Assembly (NCBI GenBank): GCA_021208645.1
Contig: JAJOJL010000014.1
Span: forward strand, 1 to 41,401
Origin: Bacillus sp. (in: firmicutes)
GTDB taxonomy: Bacteria; Bacillota; Bacilli; Bacillales; Salisediminibacteriaceae
Direction: 5' to 3'
Length of the DNA: 41,401 nt
Both the position numbers and the translations under genes were made by a program. The notes beneath the pieces are model-generated. The model saw only the letters and a list, made by a program, of their open reading frames with translations. It did not search any database and had not been told where the DNA came from. Position 1 is the stretch's first letter. Every line of letters begins with the position of its first letter. Shown piece by piece: positions 9,864-19,500 of this stretch.

Positions 9864-12800
9864 TTAAGGAACATTTTTCAGAAATACATTATCCTTCCCA
9901 AGTACGGACTGTAATTTCAGCAAGATGGAATCAGATCCGGAAACATTCCATAATTCGGACAAGCGGATTACCTTTTGTGATTGTGCATAATAAAGAATAA
10001 CAGGAACATCTCCCGGCTCTGCTTCTAATATCTTTTTAACTTCCGATAATTTATTTTGTTTTTCGTGGAGATAAGAAACTTTTAAATAAAGGGTTGGTTG
10101 TTTTAACTGGTCCTGCTTTTTCTTCATATCAGTTATTTTTGTACACTTTCTTAATACAAGCTTAATCTCACCGTTATGCTCTTGTTTAACTCCCTCTATG
10201 AATAAGAGTTCTCCCTTTGTCAGCTTTAACCGATATTTTTCTAGGCTGTCGGAAAATACGGTAACGTCTATCTCACCAGTTTCATCTGATAATTGGACAA
10301 AAGCCATTTGCTTCTTGGACTTTGTCTGTATCACTTTCACTTCTTCAACAAGCCCAGCTAGTCTTACCATATCATTAGTAGATTCTTTCATCTCTAGAAT
10401 AGACACCCGTCCGTAGGGTGTAACAACCCCTAAGTCTGACTCGATTGGGTGACCAGAGGCATAAAACCCTAACACTTGTTTTTCAAAGTTTAACTTATCC
10501 TTTTGAGTTAGTGGCGGCACTGGAATATATTCTGGCTCAACTGGTTCCTCGTAAAACAACTCTGTTTGAGAAGCAGCTGTTTGATCCCGATACTTTACCC
10601 CATATTCCATAGCTGTCTCTACACTAGCCAACAGCTGCGCTCGGTCATTATGAAGTTCATCTAACGCTCCCGAAACAATTAATGCCCTTACGGCTCGTTC
10701 TGGTAAAATTCTAGCGGGAATTCTAGCACATAAATCAAACAAACTTGTAAAAGCTTCTTTTTCCCTTTCTACTATGATTGCTTGAACAGCAGGTAGCCCA
10801 AGATTTTTTTATAGCCAGAAGACCAATCCATATCTCTCCATTCTTGACGTTAAATCCTCCATCGCTATTTACAATAGATGGTGGGTGAATAACGATACCG
10901 TTTCGCTTTGCCTCGGCAACATACTCACCAAGTTTCTCATGATGATGGATTACCGTTTCCATTAAAGCACCCATGAATTCAATTGGGTAGTTCGCCTTTA
11001 AATAGGCTAAATAATATGCGATAATACTGTAGGCAACAGCATGACTTCGGTTGAAACCGTAGTTTGCAAATCGAAGGATCAAGTTATACATATGGTCCGC
11101 TTCTTTTTCTGTGTATCCTTGATGTACAGCTCCCTTTGTAAACCGTTCCCTCTCCTGCTCCAAGACTTGGCGCTTTTTCTTCCCAACGGCACGTCGAAGA
11201 ATATCTGCTTCCCCTAGTGAAAATCCTGCCATCTTTGAGGCAATTTGCATAATTTGCTCCTGATATATTAGAACACCATAAGTAGGTTTTAATATATCAA
11301 TTAATGAATCGTGGGGGTAAACTACCTGTTCTTCCCCGTGTTTTCTTTTAATATAGGTCGGTATATTTTCCATTGGCCCAGGGCGATACAAGGCATTTAC
11401 AGCCACAATATCTTCAAACTCTGTCGGCATTAAACGTTTCAAAACGCTTTTCATTCCAGAGGATTCTAGTTGAAACACACCGCTCGTCTCACCTTTTCCA
11501 AGTAAATGAAACGTTTTTTCATCGGTAAAAGGTATTTCTGAAAGCTCAATCTTAATTCTTTTATTAACTTCCACTTTTCTAATTATAGATTTGATAAAAC
11601 TTAAATTTCTCAAACCTAAAAAGTCCATTTTTAAAAGGCCTAACTCTTCTAAATCTCCCATGGGAAATTGAGTTAAATAGAGACCATCATTTCCTTCCTG
11701 TAGCGGGACCACATCAGTTAAAGGAACTTTGCTCATGACAATCCCCGCTGCATGAATAGATGAATGTCGCGGCAACCCTTCGACAGCAAGAGCAATTCGG
11801 AATAATTCTTGTAACTGCTCATCCCCTTTGATCATTTCTTTTAAAGAATGCGCTTCCTGCAAAGCCTCCCTTAATGTAATTTGAGGCCGCGTTGGAATAC
11901 TTTTAGATACTTTATCAATTAAAGGAAGGCCTATACCTAATACTCTTCCTACATCTCGAATGGCAGCTTTGGCAGCAAGTGTACCAAATGTAATAATTTG
12001 TGCCACATGCCTTTTTCCGTATTTTTCCTTAACATACTGAATTACTTCATCACGACGATCATCAGGGAAATCAATATCAATATCAGGCATTGAGATTCTC
12101 TCAGGGTTCAAGAACCTCTCAAACAACAGGCCAAATTTAATTGGATCCACATCTGTAATTTTTAACGTGTACGCCACTAGGGAACCTGCTGCCGATCCCC
12201 TTCCTGGACCTGTCAAAATTCCTTTTTCGTGGGCATATCTCATAAAATCAGCTACGATTAAAAAGTAATCTTCAAACCCCATTTTTGAGATTGTTTGAAG
12301 TTCATAATCAAGTCTATTTATTATGTCTTGGGAAGGGTTGTTATATCTTTCCTTCATCCCTTTGTAGCAGAGCATCTCAAGGTACTTCCTTGCAGTCATA
12401 TTTTCCGGTACTGGAAATTCAGGAAGGTGAACATCGCCAAGCTCAATTGTTACATTACAGCGTGCTGCAATTTCCACTGTCCTTTGTAATGCATCAGGAA
12501 AGCTTTCAAATAAACTAACCATTTCTTCTTGTGACTTCAAATAATAATGAGGAGATGAAAGCGACGCAGGAAGTTCATCTAACTTCATCCCTAACCGGAT
12601 AGCCTGAATTACTGGATGAGCCGTAGCATGCTCTTCTTTTGTAAACTGAACATGATTACTTGCAACAAGGGGAATATTGGCTTTAGTCGTTTGTATCCAT
12701 TGGGACAGTTTTAATAACTTCTCCCGTTCTTTTGGAAACCAATGATTTTGAATTTCTAAAAAGACATTATTGCTTCCAAACACTCGTAGAAGCCATTGTA

Positions 12801-13260
12801 CGTGCTTTTCCCCTTCAACAGTGCTTCCTTGTTCCACAACCCGTTGAATCATACCATCTGCAAATGGGGAAATGGCGATGACACCTTTGTTATTTTTTTC
12901 TAATTCAGAATAGGTAACAAATGGGCCAAATCTAGTGTTTTTCTCATTGGCCAAAGTTGTCAGTTGTATAATAGAGCGGTAACCTTCGTTATTTTCTGCT
13001 AGGAGTAGAATCCTGTCTGTCTCCTTAACAGTGTCAACTTCAGTGTCTGGTGCATACCCTAATTCAACACCTATGATTGGGTGAATGCTGTTATCTTTAC
13101 ATGCTTTATAAAATGGTATTACACCATACATGGCATCAATGTCAGTGATTGCTAGGGCTTCATATCCTAATAATTTCGCTTGACCAACAAGTTCCTTTAT
13201 TTTACCAACACTTCTTAACAAGCTATATTCACTATGTACGTGTAAATGAACAAAAGACAT
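9864..13260 (-). CDS. dnaE: DNA polymerase III subunit alpha, DnaE type (one frameshift)
   Basis: Replicative polymerase which in Bacillus extends primers before PolC takes over. About 1131 residues after correction, like the 1115 of B. subtilis. The PHP domain opens FVHLHVHSEYSLLRSVGK. The palm has GPGRGSAAGSLVAY near 345 and the catalytic MPDIDIDFPDDRRDEV near 395, with YQEQIMQIASKMAGF further on. The C-terminal part carries helix-hairpin-helix and OB-fold segments (VRLAGLVEEVKVIQTKSKKQ, then FVQLSDETGEIDVTVFSD). The T7 run at 10804-10810 has one base too many; removing it gives AIKNLGLPAVQAIIVERE and joins the two halves. As dnaE is essential in B. subtilis, the break is almost certainly a sequence error. 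ATG at 13260 follows AAGGAGGGG. Confidence 0.95.
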
Positions 13261-13428
13261 TTGAATCCCCTCCTTACAGGGAATTATTTTATTTACTTAA
13301 TTACTATTGTAACGAAAACACATGTTCTTTTCACGATATATAATATTAAAACTTGAAAGTTTTTTTATTTGCAATATCCTCCCATAGGCTTTCTTAAAAA
13401 AATAATTACTCAGAAAGAGGACTCGTTC

Positions 13429-13457
13429 GCATATCTCCTCCACTTTGTCCATAAAAA
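13429..13457 (+). promoter_or_regulatory. Candidate SigE promoter of ytrH
   Basis: GCATATC (13429-13435) matches 6 of 7 bases of the sporulation SigE -35 (GHATATT); after 14 bp, CATAAAAA (13450-13457) partly matches the -10 (CATACAHT). A start near 13464 would leave about 25 nt before ytrH. In B. subtilis ytrH belongs to the mother-cell sporulation programme, which supports the reading. Confidence 0.45.
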
Positions 13458-13489
13458 TGTACAAAGGATGGTAGAAGGAGGAGTTTCAT

Positions 13490-13821
13490 ATGGATAAGGA
13501 TTTTATCGCAACCTTGGTAATAGATTATTTCGTTGCTTTTGGAGTCATTATTGGAGGAACAATCATTGGTGGTATCGGTGCTTACTTAATTGGTAAACCA
13601 CCACTCTCTGTTATGTATGATTTAGCTTCCAGTTTAAAAATCTGGGCCCTGGTTGCTGCATTGGTGGTACATTTGATGCCATCTCCAGCCTTGAGAGGGG
13701 AATTTTTGAAGGGACACATGCTGATATTTTCAAAACCCTTATGATGATCTTTGCCGCATTAAGCGGTGCACATACTGGGACAGTTTTAATTCAATGGATT
13801 ACACAGGAAGGTCCAGGTTAA
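13490..13821 (+). CDS. ytrH: YtrH family sporulation membrane protein (one frameshift)
   Basis: Small integral membrane protein needed for efficient sporulation in B. subtilis; molecular role unknown. About 110 residues after correction. The N-terminal half has a helix at about 7-35 (IDYFVAFGVIIGGTIIGG) followed by the conserved GAYLIGKPP and LASSLKIWALVAA. A one-base loss (an A, at about 13660-13661) breaks the frame. Restoring it yields IGGTFDAI, SLERGIFEGTHADIFKTLMM and GAHTGTVLIQWITQEGPG up to the TAA at 13819-13821. The ribosome site AGGAGGAG lies 6-8 bases before ATG. No ytrI follows, unlike B. subtilis. Confidence 0.88.
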
Positions 13822-13864
13822 GATTCACTCACTCCTAATTATTGTAATTTTCATCCTGTATCTT

Positions 13865-13893
13865 TTGGTTTTTTCATTGAATTGGAGTATAAT
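13865..13893 (+). promoter_or_regulatory. SigmaA-type promoter of the 63-residue gene
   Basis: TTGGTT (13865-13870), 17 bp, perfect TATAAT (13888-13893). Expected start near 13900, leaving a 55-nt leader with AAAGGAGG before the ATG at 13955. Confidence 0.6.
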
Positions 13894-13954
13894 ATAAGGA
13901 GAGAGAAACGTTATGTAATGTTCCAATTAGCGAGGTAAAGGAGGCGAATTAATA

Positions 13955-14146
13955 ATGTATATAATGAGCCGCAGCAAACTAGCAAGGGAAAAAGTAGCAG
14001 CCATTCAAGCAGGGTATTCTGCTTATGCAGAAACTAAAGAAATTTCCCAACTGATTAAGCATGAGTTAAACTCACTTGGTATTGAAGTAATTGAAGATAC
14101 AAATGAACTAGGGTCTTGGTTTATCCCTGCTGAACGAGCCAATTAA
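13955..14146 (+). CDS. Conserved-looking small protein of unknown function, 63 residues
   Basis: I do not recognise the family with confidence. B. subtilis has a small unnamed-function gene in about this place, possibly ytzJ, but I cannot confirm the match. The protein is soluble, with a basic N-terminus (MSRSKLAREKVAAIQAGYSA) and an acidic C-terminus (IEVIEDTNELGSWFIPAE), and no Cys pairs or membrane segment. The gene is probably real: it has a perfect -10, AAAGGAGG at 10 bases from ATG, and a strong terminator straight after the stop. The second ATG (13964) is a possible start. It occupies the place where B. subtilis carries ytrI. Confidence 0.75.
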   Translation: MYIMSRSKLAREKVAAIQAGYSAYAETKEISQLIKHELNSLGIEVIEDTNELGSWFIPAERAN

Positions 14147-14192
14147 AAAGACGGTGCCAAAAGGTTAATGGGTCCTTTTGACACCGTCTTTT
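14147..14192 (+). terminator. Strong intrinsic terminator of the 63-residue gene
   Basis: Long stem AAAGACGGTG-CC-AAAAGG / CCTTTT-GA-CACCGTCTTT followed by TTTTTT, beginning directly after the TAA. The A-run on the left makes it usable from the other strand too. Confidence 0.9.
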
Positions 14193-14210
14193 TTTAGGAA
14201 AAGTTACTAG

Positions 14211-14342
14211 GGCAATGGCTTCGCACGTCGCTCGCTGACAGGAGAAACCCGCTCCTGTCAGCTCTTAAAAGAGTGCGACGGCTACGCACATTGCTTCGAG
14301 ACTGTTCAAAAAGGTCAAAGACCGACCTTTTTGAACAGTCTC
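14211..14342 (-). repeat. 132-nt structured 3'-UTR element after nrnA
   Basis: Read on the minus strand it starts 2 bases after the nrnA stop. First comes a perfect 19-bp hairpin (14342-14298, arms GAGACTGTTCAAAAAGGTC and its complement, loop GGTCTTT), which can serve as the terminator. A second domain (14298-14211) follows, with stacked stems GCAATG/CATTGC, CGTCGC/GCGACG and CTGACAGGAG/CTCCTGTCAG capped by a GGGTTT loop. It aligns without gaps to 30955-31086 at 114 of 132 positions, and the first hairpin shows compensatory changes. It is non-coding. Confidence 0.8.
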
Positions 14343-14344
14343 TA

Positions 14345-15282
14345 TTAATAATTTTTACAGAGTTCTTCTAGCTCACGTAAGAATTCCTTCGCTTCATCCC
14401 AGCTATAAACATGTGCTCCTGATGCCATTGGATGGCCCCCACCATTATAACGCTCAGCTAAATGATGGATGGCAGGCCCTTTTGAGCGCAAGCGGACCCT
14501 GATTAAATCAGGTTCCTCCACAAAAAATACCCACGCTTTTATACCAGTAAGAGTCGAGAAAGTATTTACAATATTGGCGGCTTCCCTTGAATCAACACCA
14601 AATTCCTGAAGCTTTTCTTTCGTTAAATAGACAACGCCTGCCCCCGATGGACTAACTTCAACATTTAACAATACATATCCTTCTAACCGGATGAGAGGTA
14701 GGGACTTTTCATATAAATTGTCATATAATTCCTGTCTAGAAAACCCCTTTTTAACTAGTCTACCTGCCCATTGAAAGGTCTTTTCCGTAGTACTAGGAAA
14801 GCGGAATCTACCAGTATCTCCAACAATCCCTGCATATAATAACTTGGCCGCTTCCGTCGTAATTCTCCCACCTTCCTTTTCAAACTCAAGAAACAAGTCG
14901 CAGATCATTTCACTGGTGGAACTAGCCGTTTCATCTACCCATGCAATATCCCCATAATCATCCACCACTGATGGTGATCAATCTTTATTAAAAAGTCTCC
15001 GTTTATGTACCTTTCGTCGTCAATCCGCTCCCGATTGGCCGTATCGCAAACAATGATCAGTGATTTATTAAATTCCGTATCCTCAACCTGATCCATTTTT
15101 ACTAAGAAACTTAAAGAAGCATCTTCCTCTCCGACCATATAAACTCTTTTCTCAGGAAAGTGTGCTTTTATAACTTCCTTTAAACCTCCTTGAGAACCCA
15201 GGGCATCCGGGTCTGGTCTTACATGACGGTGTATAATGATCGAGTCATACTGCTTAATTTTTTCAAAGATTATTTCCTTCAT
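14345..15282 (-). CDS. nrnA: NrnA, bifunctional oligoribonuclease / pAp phosphatase (one frameshift)
   Basis: DHH-family phosphoesterase that degrades very short RNAs and dephosphorylates 3'-phosphoadenosine 5'-phosphate. About 312 residues after correction. The DHH domain has HRHVRPDPDALGSQGG near 18, VCDTANRERID near 83 and KIDHH near 103; the DHHA1 domain ends with the substrate-binding GGGHPMASGA near 285. One base is missing at about 14969-14971; restoring it gives KIDHHPVVDDYGDIAWVDET and joins the two parts. ATG at 15282 has GGAGT upstream. Its 3' end runs straight into the 132-nt structured element. Confidence 0.93.
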
Positions 15283-15399
15283 AGCGCACTCCTTCTCAAT
15301 GATTGTATTAATAATTATTGTACATTTTGGACTTTTTCTTTAATTATGCTACTTTACAATAGTATATATATTGAATAAAGAAGTTAGGAGTTAATATCT

Positions 15400-15720
15400 A
15401 TGCCTATCACGATTGTCCTTATTATCGTTTCCTTAGTTTTATTTGTCTATTATAAAGTTCAACAAGCAAAATCACCAGGAATGATGCAAAAAAGGTGGTA
15501 TTCGGCAAAAGGTAGTATTGCTGTTGGTATTTTCTTTATCTCATTTGGCATTAATGCGTACAACAGCCTTGGTTCTCAAGTTGCTGCCTATGTAGCGGTA
15601 CTTTTTGTTGGTTTCGGCTTAGTAAATGTAATCTTTGGTACAAGGGAATATCGCAGATTTCTTCCTTTAGCACGAAAAGAAGCAGAAGAGATAAGAAAAG
15701 AAACACCCAACGAAAGTTAA
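15400..15720 (+). CDS. ytpI: YtpI family membrane protein
   Basis: Small membrane protein of the YtpI family, function unknown. 106 residues with three predicted helices: residues 3-20 (ITIVLIIVSLVLFVYY), about 38-55 (GSIAVGIFFISFGINAY) and about 60-80 (QVAAYVAVLFVGFGLVNVIF). A charged cytoplasmic tail follows (GTREYRRFLPLARKEAEEIR). GTTAGGAGTT lies before the ATG. It is divergent from nrnA, as in B. subtilis, and closed by its own terminator. Confidence 0.9.
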   Translation: MPITIVLIIVSLVLFVYYKVQQAKSPGMMQKRWYSAKGSIAVGIFFISFGINAYNSLGSQVAAYVAVLFVGFGLVNVIFGTREYRRFLPLARKEAEEIRKETPNES

Positions 15721-15733
15721 CAATGGAAGAAAT

Positions 15734-15772
15734 AAAGGAACAGTGCTCTCTATGAAGCTGCTGTTCCTTTTT
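15734..15772 (+). terminator. Terminator of ytpI
   Basis: Ten-bp stem AAAGGAACAG / CTGTTCCTTT with a 17-nt loop, then TT. It lies between convergent ytpI and ytoI, and the A-run makes it usable for both. Confidence 0.75.
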
Positions 15773-15787
15773 AAGTTCCCCTTCGTA

Positions 15788-17099
15788 TTATCTATCTATT
15801 AACTGAGCCATTAACATGGCTTTACAAACAATCTGCCCCTCATGGAAAATTTCCACATCTACTTTACCAAATTTCCTACCCACCTCTAATACCTTTGGAA
15901 CAATTCGGATTTTACTCTCAATTTGCACTGGCTTAATAAAAAATAATGTGATGTTCTCAACAACTAAATCACCTTTTTTATACTTTCTCAGTACTCTGCT
16001 GCCAGCTTCCGTTACAATTGTTGTAATAACTCCATAAGAGATTGTTCCAAGGTGATTCGTCATTTGCGGATTCACCTCTAGTTCATAACAAAAAACTTTG
16101 TGCAGATGACACATCTTCAAAATGCCTTGTTACCAAGTCTTCTATGGTTTCTCCTACTTGTGGTTGACGCTGTAGCATTTGAAGGGCCTTCAATACATCT
16201 TGTCGACTGATTATCCCAACAAGCTTTTTACCATTTCCTATAACAGGAAGGAGTTCAATTCCCTCCCATACCATCATATGAGCTGCAGAGGCAACGGAAG
16301 TTTGTGCAGTAACAGTAATTGGATGCTTCGTCATTACTTTTTCCACCTCAATAAAGGGACTTACCCCCATAACATCCTTTGCCGTTACAACACCTTGAAT
16401 TTTGAACTCATCATCTACAATGGGATAACGACTGTGACCCGTTTTATTGTTTAATTCATGCCACTTTTCCACAGTATGTGAAGTGGTCAGGTAACTCGTT
16501 TCTTCTAAAGGAATCAAAATATCTTCTACTAACACAATTTCCTTCTTGATTAACTGGTCATAAATAGCCCTGTTAATCATTGTGGCAACTGTAAAGGTAT
16601 CATAAGAGGTGGATATGATAGGGAGCTCCAATTCACCTGCCAGCTGCTTAACCTCTTCACTCGTATCAAAACCACCCGTAATTAATACAGCGGCCCCCTC
16701 TTCTAATGCTAGTTTATGTACTTGTTCCCTGTTTCCGACAATCAGTAGGTTTCCCGCTTCCACATACCGCATCATTGCATCTGCTTTCATTGCCCCAATG
16801 ACAAACTTTGTTAATGTTTTGTAAAGCCCGTTTCTACCTCCCAATACCTGACCATCAACGATGTTAACAATTTCCGCATAAGTTAACCGTTCAATATTAT
16901 CCTTTTGTTTCTTTTCAATTCTAATAGTACCTACTCGTTCAATTGTACTAACAATTCCCTGATTCTCTGCATCCTTAATAGCACGATAAGCTGTTCCTTC
17001 ACTCACGTTTAATACTTTAGCAATTTGACGAACGGATATCTTATTTCCAACGTCCAATGAGCGAATATGCTGCAAAATTTGTTCGTGCTTAGTCATCAA
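15788..17099 (-). CDS. ytoI: YtoI: HTH, DRTGG, CBS pair and hotdog thioesterase domains (one frameshift)
   Basis: Multidomain protein of unknown physiological role, about 436 residues after correction. An N-terminal helix-turn-helix (about 15-60, SVRQIAKVLNVSEGTAYRAI) suggests DNA binding. The DRTGG domain lies at about 75-180 (GAAVLITGGFDTSEEVKQLA). A CBS pair, at about 190-310 (TGHSRYPIVDDEFKIQGVVT, then LLPVIGNGKKLVGIISRQDV), suggests adenine-nucleotide sensing. A hotdog fold follows at about 325-436. The A6 run at 16090-16095 has one base too many; removing it turns the tail AQSFLL into AQSFCYELEVNPQMTNHLG, the start of the hotdog domain. Start ATG (17099), although MTK at 17096 is equally possible. 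Confidence 0.9.
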
Positions 17100-17308
17100 G
17101 CACCACTTCCTTTATAAATATCTGTATCAATTATTGCACCGAACTGTACTACTACAATTATAGTCATTCATGTTATGGACATCAAGAAGAAATGGTATTT
17201 TTTCTGATCTGTTTTATATTGGGGCATCTGTTATGAAACTGTTTGAGGTTTTCGAAGGGTATTTATACAGTTGAGGTGGACCATTTGACTAACGCTATAT
17301 GAAGAGAT

Positions 17309-17345
17309 CCATCTTGCGGCAAAAAAAGGTCCTGCCGCAAGATGG
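17309..17345. terminator. Hairpin downstream of ytkL
   Basis: Perfect 13-bp stem CCATCTTGCGGCA / TGCCGCAAGATGG with an 11-nt loop containing an A7 run, 8 bases after the ytkL stop. On the minus strand a T7 run sits inside the loop and no U-tract follows, so termination is likely but not classical. Confidence 0.65.
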
Positions 17346-17353
17346 TCAAGTTT

Positions 17354-18043
17354 TTATATTTCGAGGCTGTCCCCTGGGTTCATATGAACACCTTCTGTTA
17401 CTAATGTCGTTACCTCTTTAGCAAAGGCTACACCATCTTGTTCAATAACAGGGAAAGTATTGTAATGAATCGGTACAACCTTTTTCGCCTTAATCCAATT
17501 TGCTGCTACTACTGCATCTTCTGGTCCCATTGTAAAGTTGTCCCCAATAGGCAGGAATGCTAGGTCTATGTTGTTCATTTCTCCGATTAACTTCATATCA
17601 GAAAATAAAGCTGTGTCCCCTGCGTGGTACAACACCTTATCCTCCCCTTTAAAAAGTATCCCTGCTGGCATCCCTGTGTAAACAATTTTTTGCTCATCTT
17701 CTTCCGTATATGAAGAGCCATGAAAAGCCTGTGTGAACTTAACACTTCCGAACTCAAAGGAATGGGAGCCTCCAATGTGCATCGGATGTACCTTAACTCC
17801 TTTCCAGCCTAAATAAGTGGCTAATTCAAAGGGAGCTACCACAGGGGCATCATTATCTTTAGCTAGTTGCACAGTATCTCCTACATGATCATTATGCCCA
17901 TGGGTTAATAAAATCACATCCACCTTTAGGTCTCCTACGTTTAAATCACATTTACCATTACCCGTAATAAATGGATCAATTAAAATGGTTTTGCCCTTTG
18001 TCTCAATTCTCACGACTGAATGTCCGTGAAATGATACTCGCAT
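17354..18043 (-). CDS. ytkL: YtkL, UPF0173 metal-dependent hydrolase
   Basis: Metallo-beta-lactamase fold hydrolase of unknown substrate. About 229 residues. The fold marks are [20 protein letters not shown] near the start, the metal motif [10 protein letters not shown] (HxHxDH, about residue 50), [11 protein letters not shown] near 140 and a late histidine in VPIHYNTFP. These place it in UPF0173 rather than among RNase Z or true beta-lactamases. The ATG at 18043 is chosen: the in-frame GTG at 18052 lies inside the ribosome site AGGAGAGGTG. It stands alone, with a hairpin right after the stop. Confidence 0.93.
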   Translation of the reverse strand: MRVSFHGHSVVRIETKGKTILIDPFITGNGKCDLNVGDLKVDVILLTHGHNDHVGDTVQLAKDNDAPVVAPFELATYLGWKGVKVHPMHIGGSHSFEFGSVKFTQAFHGSSYTEEDEQKIVYTGMPAGILFKGEDKVLYHAGDTALFSDMKLIGEMNNIDLAFLPIGDNFTMGPEDAVVAANWIKAKKVVPIHYNTFPVIEQDGVAFAKEVTTLVTEGVHMNPGDSLEI

Positions 18044-18239
18044 GCCAATCACCTCTCCTTATTCATCCTTTACTGTTTATATACTAGATAAGCCTCTTTT
18101 TTCCTGCTTATTGGGGAAAATAGCTGAGATAATAATTATCCTCTCTAAACTAGATTAAGTTGTTGTACCTGTTTACCGCTAGATTGTTCTAGCTGAACTT
18201 GGTAAGATGAGCATAGTACATACAAAGGGGGAAGAATAA

Positions 18240-19347
18240 ATGATTGAACAGCGTCACAAAGCATTGAAAGACTGGATGAAGGAGAATAATGTGGATGGTA
18301 TCCTCTGTCAATCTAGACCGAACGTCTTTTATTTAAGTGGTTTTGATACAGACCCTCACGAACGATTGGTGGCAACACTTCTTTTTCCAACTGAAGACCC
18401 TTTAATGGTTTGCCCAGGTATGGAAGTGAATCAAGTTCGTGATATTTTTACTGGAGGGGAAATTATCGGTTACAACGATACAGAAGACCCTTGGGAAAAA
18501 ATACAACTGGCTTGTCAAAACAGAAATTTAGATTTGAAAACATTAGCCATAGAGAGCGGTATCTCTTGGGAAAGAGTGAAAAGACTTCAATCTATTTTTC
18601 CTGAAATCCATTTAATTGAAGTGGATGATATTCTCCTTTCGCAAAGAGTTATTAAAGGAGAAGGGGAATTAACTCACATTAAGGAAGCTGCAAAACTAGC
18701 GGATTACGGAGTAGAGATCGGTATGAAGGCATTAAAAGAAGGAGTAACTGAGATGGAAGTACTTGCTGCCATTGAATACGAATTAAAGCAGCAAGGAATT
18801 AGGGAAATGGCTTTTACTAATCCATGGTCTTATTCGGTGAAAAAGCTGGGGACCTCATGGAAAACCTGGAAATAGAGCATTAAAAAAGGGAGATGCAGTC
18901 TTATTTGATCTTGGGGTTGTATGGAATGGTTACTGCTCTGATATTACAAGAACAGTTTTCTTTGATCATGTAAAAGATAAAGACAAAGAAGTCTATGAGA
19001 TCGTTCTTCAAGCACAGGAAAAGTCATTACAAGCTTGCAGGCCTGGTAATAAAATTGGAGACTTGGATGTTGCAGCAAGAAACGTTATTGTTAAGCACGG
19101 CTATGGAGATTACTTTCCCCATCGTATCGGACACGGCCTTGGAATAGAGGTTCATGAATATCCATCTTTAAACGAAACGAACCCGTCTACATTAAAGCCA
19201 GGAATGGTCTTTACAATTGAACCTGGAATTTATATTCCTAATCAACTTGGCGTGAGGATAGAAGATGATGTTCTTATTACAGGTGATGGTTATGAGACAT
19301 TAACAAAATTCCCTAAAGAATTAACAGTAGTTACTGCAAATACTTAA
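18240..19347 (+). CDS. Xaa-Pro dipeptidase / aminopeptidase P-like peptidase, M24 family (two frameshifts)
   Basis: Pita-bread metallopeptidase that would release residues next to proline; PepQ-like, about 369 residues after correction. The N-terminal creatinase-like domain has RPNVFYLSGFDTDPHERL near 22. The catalytic domain shows the five metal ligands: FDLGVVWNGYCSDITRT (two Asp), HRIGHGLGIEVHEYP (His), FTIEPGIYIP (Glu) and VRIEDDVLI (Glu). Two single bases are missing, at about 18821-18823 and 18853-18854; restoring them reads MVLFGEKAGDPHGKPGNRAL, a normal link between the two domains. ATG at 18240 follows AAAGGGGGAAG. Two breaks 30 bases apart leave a true pseudogene possible, but the 3' half looks fully conserved. 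Confidence 0.88.
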
Positions 19348-19361
19348 CAATCTCCTATAGT

Positions 19362-19397
19362 AAAAGGGTTCCTAGTAGAACAACTAGGAACCCTTTT
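19362..19397 (+). terminator. Terminator of the M24 peptidase gene
   Basis: Perfect 15-bp stem AAAAGGGTTCCTAGT / ACTAGGAACCCTTTT with a 6-nt loop, 15 bases after the stop. Confidence 0.9.
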
Positions 19398-19420
19398 GAT
19401 TATGGCACATACATAAAAAA

Positions 19421-19500
19421 TAGGCTCTGTTAGCGTTTAATGTAGATTATCGCTCAAATCAACTCATACTAAAATCAACACCACCCTTTAACATAGCCTA
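19421..19500. repeat. Short interspersed element with TAGGCT termini (80 bp)
   Basis: Terminal inverted sequence TAGGCTCTGTTAG at the left and TTTAACATAGCCTA at the right, with AAATCAACACCACC inside. Ends and the AAATCAAC motif are shared with the larger elements at 29488-29955 and 40940-41063, so this looks like a deleted copy. Its last three bases form the TAG stop of the flavoprotein gene on the minus strand. Confidence 0.6.

Noticed and set aside
9518-10000. Plus-strand open frame of 160 codons
   Set aside because: It runs through the GC-rich repeat and then antisense to the conserved end of dnaE; no family resemblance.
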